Shown in pieces: positions 57,264 through 64,000 of a stretch of DNA of 64,000 nucleotides. The notes beneath the pieces are model-generated. The model was not told the origin of the DNA. It did no database searches and saw only the letters and a list, made by a program, of their open reading frames with translations. A program made the translations under genes and the position numbers. Source of the DNA: Lithobates sylvaticus (taxonomy: Eukaryota > Chordata > Amphibia > Anura > Ranidae); NCBI GenBank assembly GCA_028564925.1, contig CM053033.1:111416252-111480251 (forward strand), read 5' to 3'. The stretch's first letter is position 1. Each line of letters begins with the position of its first letter.

Positions 57264-60158
57264 GTGGGAGGAAGACTGGGGGCCTTCATCTCACAATGGG
57301 AAAAAATATCCTCCAGTCAATACATCTTAAGGACGATAAGAGACGGGTATTCCCTAGAATTCTCAAAATTCCCCCCAAACAGACTGTACATCACCAAGCT
57401 GCCAAACAACAAGGAAAAAGCCAGAGGGTTAATGAGATCCATAGAGGACCTCAAGAAACAGGGTGTAATCATCAGGGTACCAGGGGCAGAAAGAGGTCAG
57501 GGCTTCTACTCCCATATATTTGGAGTACAGAAACCCTCAGGAAAGGTCAGGCCGATCCTCAACCTCAAACCACTAAATCTATCCATAACCTACAAAAGGT
57601 TCAGGATGGACTCCATATATTCAGTGAAGGCCCTGTTGCCTCCAAACTGTTATATGGCGTCGCTGGATTTAAAGGATGCATACCTGCACATACCCATACA
57701 CCCAAATCACCAGAAGTTTCTAAGGCTAGCAATAGAAACAGGAAAAGAAACTGTACATCTTCAGTTTCAGGCTCTGCCCTTTGGCCTATCATCTTCGCCA
57801 AGAATCTTTACCAAGGTTCTGGCAGAAGCTTTGGCACCACTACAACTAAAAGGCATATCCATTATTGCCTATTTAGACGACCTTCTTCTGTTTGCAAGGA
57901 CACCCGAAAGGTTATTAGAAAACCTCGAGTACACTCGGGTATTCCTAGAGAGTCTAGGTTGGTTGGTGAATGTGGAAAAATCAAGTCTACAACCCACGCA
58001 ACAGTTAAAATACCTGGGTTATGTAATAGACTCGGTTCAGCAAAGAGTTTTTTCTACCCGAGGAAAAGATAACAAAGATTCAAAGAGAAATAAAGGCAAT
58101 ACAGGCCAGTATACCCTGTTCTATAAGAAAAATAATGTCAACACTAGGGTTGCTAACATCTGCAATCCCAGCAGTTCAGTGGGCAAACCTGCATTTCCGA
58201 CCACTGCAAATGTTCCTATTAAAGATATGGGATCACAGGCAGGAGTCTCTGGATTTGCAGGTATCAATACCAGCAAAGGTAAAAAAGTCCTTATGGTGGT
58301 GGAGAAAGACAGAAAATTTAGACATAGGACGGCTATGGATCCTACCTATCTCCCGAATCCTAACCACAGACGCAAGCGGTGTAGGGTGGGGAGCACACCT
58401 GGACTCCCAGTTAGCACAAGGTGCTTGGGGGAGGGAAGAACGGACAAGATCGTCCAACTGGAAGGAACTGAAAGCGGTATGGTTCGCACTCCAGTCCTTC
58501 CAGAAGGAATTAAAAGGACATCATGTACAGATCAGATCAGACAACTCGTCAGTAATAGCTTACATAAGCAAGCAAGGGGGAACCAGAAGCGGAGTTCTGT
58601 GGGCCCTAGCAGAAGAGATCCTGAGATGGGGAGAGAAAAACATACTCTCCTTTTCAGCAGTACACCTAAAAGGAGACTTAAACAGAGTGGCAGACTTTCT
58701 CAGCAGGAAGAAAGTAAGAGAAAGAGAATGGGTGCTAAAACAAGAGGTATTCAACCAGATTGCCAAAAAATGGGGAATGCCTCAGGTGGACTTATTTGCT
58801 TCCAGAGAAAGCAGGAAAGTCCAAGCCTTCTTCTCCCTAAAAAGGGAGGAGGGAGCACTCGGGGTAGACGCATTGGCGCAGAAGTGGGCGTTCAGCAGAT
58901 GTTATGCTTTTCCCCCACCAGTACTACTACCCGCAGTAATAAGGACATTTCGTACAGAAGACACGTCATTAATCCTTATAGCACCTCACTGGCCCAGGAG
59001 ACCGTGGTTCTCTATGCTCAAAGAACTAGCCATAGAGCCGCCTTGGTTTCTACCAATCCAAGAGGATCTGCTAACCCAGGGCCCAGTGCACTGTCCACAG
59101 GTGGGAAAGTGGAAACTAGCCGCCTGGTATCTGAGGAACAGCTATTAAGAGCCAAAGGGTTCTCAAACCGTCTGATAGACACACTGCTGAAAAGCAGGAA
59201 GGTTGAGACACGTAACATCTACCAGAAGGTATGGAAATGTTTTAATCGTTGGTGTACAGAAAACAACTTTAAAACACAAAGCTCAGTAGCAGTCCTAGAG
59301 TTTCTACAGAGTGGTGTAGACAAAGGACTAAGCCTCAGCACGTTAAAGAGTCAAGTGTCAGCACTGTCAGTTTACCAGGAGAGGAGTTTAGCCTCAAACC
59401 CCTGGATAATCAGACTCTTTAGATCCGTGAGCAGACAAAGGCCGCCACAAAACACAGCCTTTCCCAAGTGGGACCTGTCATTGGTGTTACAAACTCTGAC
59501 AGCAGATCCCTTTGAACCATTAAAGGATTGCAGCCTGAAGATGCTGACACTTAAAGCAATCTTCTTGGTAGCAATTACTACAGCAAAAAGGGTCTGTGAG
59601 ATGGAAGCCCTATCTATCAGACCCCCATTTTGCCAGATCTTTCCGGATCGTATAGTCTTCAAAATGGATCCGGGGTTTCTACCTAAAGTGGCCTCAAAAT
59701 TTCACAGGGGTCAAGAAATTGTATTACCATCATTCTGTCCGAATCCTTCTCAGGAGAAGGAAGTGAAATTTCATAGTTTAGATGTCAGGAGATGCATCCT
59801 GCATTATTTAGAGGCAACAAAGTCAATCAGAAAGACGGAGTCTTTATTTATTTTATACACTGGAGCCAGGCAAGGGCACAAGGCTTCAAGGAGTACAATA
59901 GCCAGATGGTTAAGGGAAGCCATAGAGCAGGCTTACAAAATAGGGGGTATGCAGATCCCAGAAGGAATCAGGGCACACTCCACAAGGGCAATGGCAGCGT
60001 CACAGGCAGAGAGAGCTGGAGCGACGCCGGAACAGATTTGTAAAGCGGCAACATGGTCCAGCTTTGCCACTTTTGTAAGACACTATAGAGTGGACTTATG
60101 GTCAGCTAAAGATCAGACCTTTGGACGTAAGGTCTTACAAGCTGTGGTCCCGCCCTAG
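57264..60158 (+). mobile_element. DIRS reverse transcriptase / RNase H / tyrosine recombinase region
   Basis: Reverse transcriptase at about 57420-58080: PSGKVRPILNLKPLN, YMASLDLKDAYLHIPI, LPFGLSSSPRIFTKV and the catalytic IAYLDDLLLFA. RNase H at about 58330-58700: ILTTDASGVGWGAHL, WKELKAVWFALQ, IRSDNSSVIAYIS and HLKGDLNRVADFLSR. Tyrosine recombinase at about 59130-60150: FSNRLIDTLLKSRKVETRNI, the active Arg in TTAKRVCEMEALS, then GIRAHSTRAMAAS (His-x-x-Arg) and the Tyr in FVRHYRVDLW. The frames of these modules overlap. Confidence 0.9.
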
Positions 60159-60177
60159 GGGTAAGTGCTCGGTTATC

Positions 60178-60263
60178 CTCTCAGGTGGCTGTCCTGAAAG
60201 ACGATAGGGGAAAAACGAAGTTACTTACGGTAACGTTCTTTCCGGGAGTCTTTCAGGACAGCC
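60178..60263. repeat. DIRS internal complementary region
   Basis: The first half (CTCTCAGGTGGCTGTCCTGA to GATAGGGGAAAA) is the complement of the left end; the second half (ACGAAGTTACTTACGGTAAC to TCTTTCAGGACAGCC) is the complement of the right end. The two are fused through a shared A-run. This is the template that joins the ends of the circular intermediate in DIRS elements. Confidence 0.92.
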
Positions 60264-60384
60264 GGGTACCCACCCAAATGTATATCAAGTATGAGGTTTC
60301 CTTACAGGAAATGTGATATAAATTATTATATGTGTATCATATGTTTCTTGTGTCTCCCCAGCAAACTGGAGGTGCTCTTCAAAG

Positions 60385-60529
60385 AACTGAGGAGCAGCAG
60401 GGGAGGAGGAAATTTATAGCAAGCTGGCGCAGGTGTTTCCTACAGAGGGGAGGAGCCAAGGTCTCTCAGGTGGCTGTCCTGAAAGACTCCCGGAAAGAAC
60501 GTTACCGTAAGTAACTTCGTTTTTTTTTT
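60385..60529. repeat. DIRS right inverted terminal repeat
   Basis: AACTGAGGAGCAGCAGG to AACGTTACCGTAAGTAACTT and a T-run. Its outer 40 bases are unique to this end but are copied in the internal complementary region. Confidence 0.9.
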
Positions 60530-60558
60530 GCCCTGCATGGGTAAAGCACATATTTAGT

Positions 60559-60975
60559 TTAACCACTTGCTGACCGCGCTAAAGAGGAATAACGGCCTGT
60601 TCTGGGAGGGTGTTATATGATCTCCTCCCATGATTGTGCCCGCTGCGGCGCGCTCTGATTGCTGTGTCCTCGGGGCACAGCTGATCACAGATCAGGGTAA
60701 AGAGCCAATCAGTGGCTCTTTACCATGAGGTCAGCTGCGTCCAATCACAGCTGATCACCATGTAAACGCAAGCCGATTATCGGCATTCTTTTCCATGCTG
60801 ACAGCGTAAGGAGAGGAGAGCCGATACCTGGCTTGTGTAAAAGGGACATCTGATTATCAGTGCAGTCCCAACAGTGCCCACCAGTAATGCCTATCAGTGT
60901 CCACCAGTGCACAACGGTGCTGCCAATCAGTTCCCATCAGTGTCGCCTACCAGTGCCCAGTAGGCAAGTGGTTAA
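60559..60975. mobile_element. TTAA-flanked piggyBac-like MITE
   Basis: TTAA at 60559-60562 and 60972-60975. Ends CCACTTGCTGACCG and GCAAGTGG. The right part is a series of CAGTGCCCACCAG/CAGTG units (60870-60960). It begins about 30 bp from the DIRS right end. Confidence 0.75.
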
Positions 60976-62275
60976 GCTGGCCATACATGGATCAGAATTC
61001 GGCTGGTTCAATCCATGAATTGACTTCAGTACAACCAGCCTGTCTGTTTTTTCATGATCGATCAATACTGCCAGCACTGATCAATCTGTGAACTCACACA
61101 GGAATCAGATCGCATGGGTAAGAACACCCATGCAATATGATTCCAGTGCAGGGGGAAAAAAAAAAGTCCCTGCACTATTTTCCTGAAAATCCAATGCGAG
61201 TTCAGCCATACAACTGTATGGCTGAACTCGCATTGCACAGACATTCGCACAAGTGTGAACCTGGGCTCATAAGATCTCTGGTATCAGGATATCATGCTGG
61301 CTGCTTTTATCTTAGAAGTTTGGGATCCAAGCACAGGTTTTTCTTAGATTTAGAGTTCTATATACACAGACATTTTTCTGGATGCTGCGAGTGGAGTTCA
61401 TATTGAAGTATAGAGCTGGTGTTGGCACTTTGATACACTACAGGCACAATCCCAGAAGGTTCAGTGATTTGTGATTACAATGCGCAGTCAGCACTGCAGA
61501 AAGTGAAGGGGCAGTGTACATGCCTAACGTGCACTGCGTGTTCCAAACAAGCCGAAGTGAGAAGAAAAGGAGAGGTTCTGGAGCTCAAGGAGGGTGTTAC
61601 CAGAATGTGTAAAAACATAATAATTTCATGAAATATACATAAACAGGGCCATTAGGTGGTTTTTATATAATTTTTTTGTTTCGTTTTTGGAGAATAAGGG
61701 TACGATTTAGTGTCACTGGAGGTTTATGGATAACACCCGCAATCTCATCAATGCCAGTCTCTATAAAGGATCCCTATGATTTATAAAAGTTGTATTGTGA
61801 CATCCCATCACATGGAATGACCCCCGTCATTCACCCTACAGATTGTGATATTGTGTTTTTCTTATCTGCTGAAAGGGAAACGCTTTACCCTTTTATTTGT
61901 TCTTCTCTGCAGGCAGTACAATGTGAACATAAGCTAGCTTGTTAGAAGTTAATTTATGTTTACAATAATGATTTAGGATATATTCCAAAGGCAGTAAACT
62001 GCTGAGCTCTGTAGGCTGAGTTTATCAGAGGTAGCTGCTGAATTATCTATCAACATCTAATGGGCTATTAACCCTGTGCAGACACTAGTGATGCCTCCTC
62101 CACATGAGTGTACTCATCTGTATACCCATACAAAGGGCTGTCTTTGCCCACATGGTCCCCTGTTCATCCCTGTGCATGTCTGTTGGGACACAGCCCCTGG
62201 TCCCCATTTTCTGAGTGCCTGTTCCAGAACACACTGTTGAATTAAAATTTTTGTTTTAACTTATTATATGAATAT
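60976..62275. other. Mostly unassigned upstream DNA
   Basis: A MITE fragment with CTGGCCATACATGG starts at 60976. A small hairpin (GCGAGTTCAGCCATACA / TGTATGGCTGAACTCGC) lies near 61208. From 61430 to 62200 nothing is recognised; this may be unique sequence. Confidence 0.35.
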
Positions 62276-62331
62276 GATACTCTGAGGAAAAAGATCGGTT
62301 CCCCGAAACGCGTCAGAATGTACCTCTAAGA

Positions 62332-63393
62332 CAGGGGTCGGCAACCTACGGCCCGCTGACACTAAATGGAAGCCACTCGGCTGTTATCCTAAGCAGTGGG
62401 ATCGGTCGTCTTCCCCCCCGCCGCCTTCTACGGCTCGCTCGGGCTCTCCCGTCCCACCGGGAGGCCTGATTGACCAGCTGACACGTCCGCTGGCTGGCCG
62501 GAGACCCGAACGAAGCTGGCATCGGCTTGGATCGGTTTTTGGCTCTAGTAACTGGGAAGCGATGTCATGTTTACAGAGCACCCAAAGGCGTCACATTTAA
62601 AAATAATGTCAGCATTCAAAACAGCCAAACTTGGCGTTTTATGTGCTTTTAAGTGCAAAGGAGGGATTTGGGGTCTTATAGACCCCAGATCCCTCCATAA
62701 AGAGTATCTGTCACTGCCTATTACTGTCACAAGGGATGTTTACATTCCTTCTGACAGCAATAAAAGTGATTAGATTTTTTTTTTCAAAGGGACAGTGAAA
62801 AAAAGAAAACAAACAAATACATATTTTTTTTTTAAAGAGCACCATCTCTCCTAGCTCGTGCGCAGAAGCAAATGCATACAGAAGTCGTGACCGCAAATGT
62901 AAACAGTGCTCAAATCACACATGTGAGGTTTTTTCGAGCGATCGTTAGAGCGAGAGCAATAATTCTAGCATAGGACCTCCTTTGTAACTCTAAAATGGTA
63001 ACCTGTATTAATCTGGGGGGTTGTGTATTATGAAGAGGGGGGGCTGTGTAATGCAAAGGGGTCCAGAGGTACAGGGCTGTGTAATGTAAAGGGGTCCAGA
63101 GGTGTGCGGGCTGTGTAATGTAAAGGGGTCCAGAGGTGTGCGGGCTGTGTAATGTAAAGGGGTCCAGAGGTACGGGCTGTGTAATGTAAAGGGGTCCAGA
63201 GGTGCGGGCTGTGTAATGTAAAGGGGTCCAGAGTTGTGGGGGCTGTATAATGTAAAGGGGCCCAGAGGTGCGGGGCTGTGTAATGCAAAGGGGTCCGGAT
63301 TATTATTTTCATTAATTAGCAGATGAATGCGGCCCTCTATGCATTCACATACATTGAATCCGACCCTTAAGTGGAAAAAGTTTGCTGACCCTG
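62332..63393. mobile_element. hAT-type non-autonomous element, perfect 8-bp target duplication
   Basis: CTCTAAGA at 62324-62331 and 63394-63401. Ends CAGGGGTCGGCAACCTACGG and AAAAAGTTTGCTGACCCTG, a classical hAT terminus. Inside lie a fragment of the long TTAA-type element (about 62560-63005, with GGGTCTTATAGACCCC) and a 34-bp tandem array. Confidence 0.85.
63020..63300. repeat. 34-bp tandem array
   Basis: About eight units of GGGCTGTGTAATGTAAAGGG followed by GTCCAGAGGTGTGC, with small length differences. The reverse strand stays open for 94 codons, a by-product of the repeat. Confidence 0.9.
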
Positions 63394-63401
63394 CTCTAAG
63401 A

Positions 63402-63963
63402 GATGTCTAGGTCTCAATGATACCCATGCAATTTTGACCTCTGTTACCTGAGTTCTGCTTTTAGCGCTCTCTGCCTGTGGCTCTCTGTGAGCATGCATTT
63501 GGCATTGTCTTGATTTTGATAAACTTTTGTTATCAGGTAATGCACCAAGCCTTTCCACCCTCTAGTGTTTTTTTTTGTTTTTTTTTATCGCCGAGTATAG
63601 ATCTAACTTTATCTGAAGCATGTTTGAATCCACTTACTTTTAACTGGCTTACTACTGCTGCTGGAAGTCTATTCCAGGCATCAAATACTGCTGTAGTAAA
63701 ATAAGACTAGTTTTGGACTTTCCTTCCAGTTTGAGGTCATGTCCCTGTGTACATGATGTTCATGTTACAGATGCTGCCTTCCTGAACTGTACTCGCACTC
63801 TCTCTCCTCAAACAGGAAGTTATAAACAGACAAGATTTCAACAGGTTTTTTTTTTTTTTTTTTGCAGTTATTAGGCAGAGCTAACAAAACACTTTTAGTG
63901 GTATGTTTAACTGACCAAAAGGAAGCTAATAGGAGAAGTTTATCATTACAGTTTACAAACACT
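63402..63963. other. Flank of the hAT element; no gene
   Basis: Contains AGCGCTCTCTGCC and a T-run at 63846-63863. The first part seems to continue the repeat carrying CCCGAAACGCGTCAG (62280-62320) that the hAT element split. Confidence 0.35.
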
Positions 63964-64000
63964 TTAACCACTTGACCTCTGGAAGGTTTTACCTCCTTCA
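63964..64000. mobile_element. TTAA-type element, cut by the window edge
   Basis: TTAA at 63964-63967 followed by CCACTTGACCTCTGGAAGG, the left end of the common piggyBac-like MITE family. Confidence 0.6.

Larger units (their letters stand above)
55021..60529 (+). mobile_element. DIRS-like tyrosine-recombinase retroelement
   Basis: A 5.5-kb element with inverted terminal repeats (55021-55139 and 60385-60529), a gag-like region, a reverse transcriptase/RNase H region, a tyrosine recombinase and an internal complementary region (60178-60263). The order and the inverted, not direct, end repeats are those of DIRS elements, which integrate as circles through a tyrosine recombinase instead of an integrase. 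All modules are present and well preserved. It looks nearly whole, with perhaps one or two breaks, and is probably young. Overlapping frames for the polymerase and recombinase parts are usual in this family. Confidence 0.9.

Noticed and set aside
63020-63300. Regularly spaced repeats as a CRISPR-like array
   Set aside because: Units are contiguous without unique spacers, and the genome is vertebrate; it is a plain tandem array.

Overview
The window looks like a stretch of a large, repeat-rich amphibian genome, most likely a neobatrachian frog of the ranid type. The evidence is the mix of mobile elements: dense TTAA-flanked elements with ends of the type CCACTTCAGCCCC, piggyBac and Tc1 copies, a DIRS-like tyrosine-recombinase element, an L1/Tx1-type LINE, L2-type LINE tails and many hAT- and Harbinger-type MITEs. 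The species call rests on remembered repeat families and was not searched. No bacterial genes, tRNA or rRNA genes, or CRISPR arrays were seen.

Only one host gene is supported. It lies on the minus strand in three coding exons (47507-47833, 20141-20275, 8644-8790), all joined in phase 0 by consensus splice sites. They encode about 202 aa: a PPPY-bearing proline-rich N-terminus followed by the two-helix CD225/dispanin domain, closest in my judgement to the PRRT1/PRRT1B group. Its introns are about 27.2 kb and 11.35 kb, and almost everything else between 8.6 and 47.8 kb is mobile or tandem DNA inside them.

Layout. 1-2381: a piggyBac element cut by the window edge, with a 30-bp minisatellite. 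2384-5928: an old Tc1 copy holding three later insertions. 6.0-13.2 kb: MITEs, the last host exon and a 104-bp inverted duplication. 13290-19550: a full-length L1-type LINE with a 14-bp target duplication and one frameshift. 20-22.3 kb: a host exon and an L2 remnant. 22302-26919: a young LTR element whose only long gene is an unrecognised 1030-aa frame. 27-38 kb: a chain of MITEs and a foldback element. 38.7-44.93 kb: a G-rich minisatellite interrupted by a near-perfect 727-bp-arm palindrome, with several orientation flips. 45-54.3 kb: more TTAA elements, the first coding exon of the host gene and a second decayed Tc1 copy. 55021-60529: a DIRS-like element with its internal complementary region. 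60.5-64 kb: TTAA and hAT elements, one carrying a 34-bp tandem array.

The most unusual items are the LTR element with the large orphan reading frame, the palindrome inside the G-rich array, and a recurring GAAACGCGTC-type foldback family at three sites. Coordinates of MITE ends are read from terminal repeats and target duplications by eye; family names for MITEs are inferences from those target duplications.
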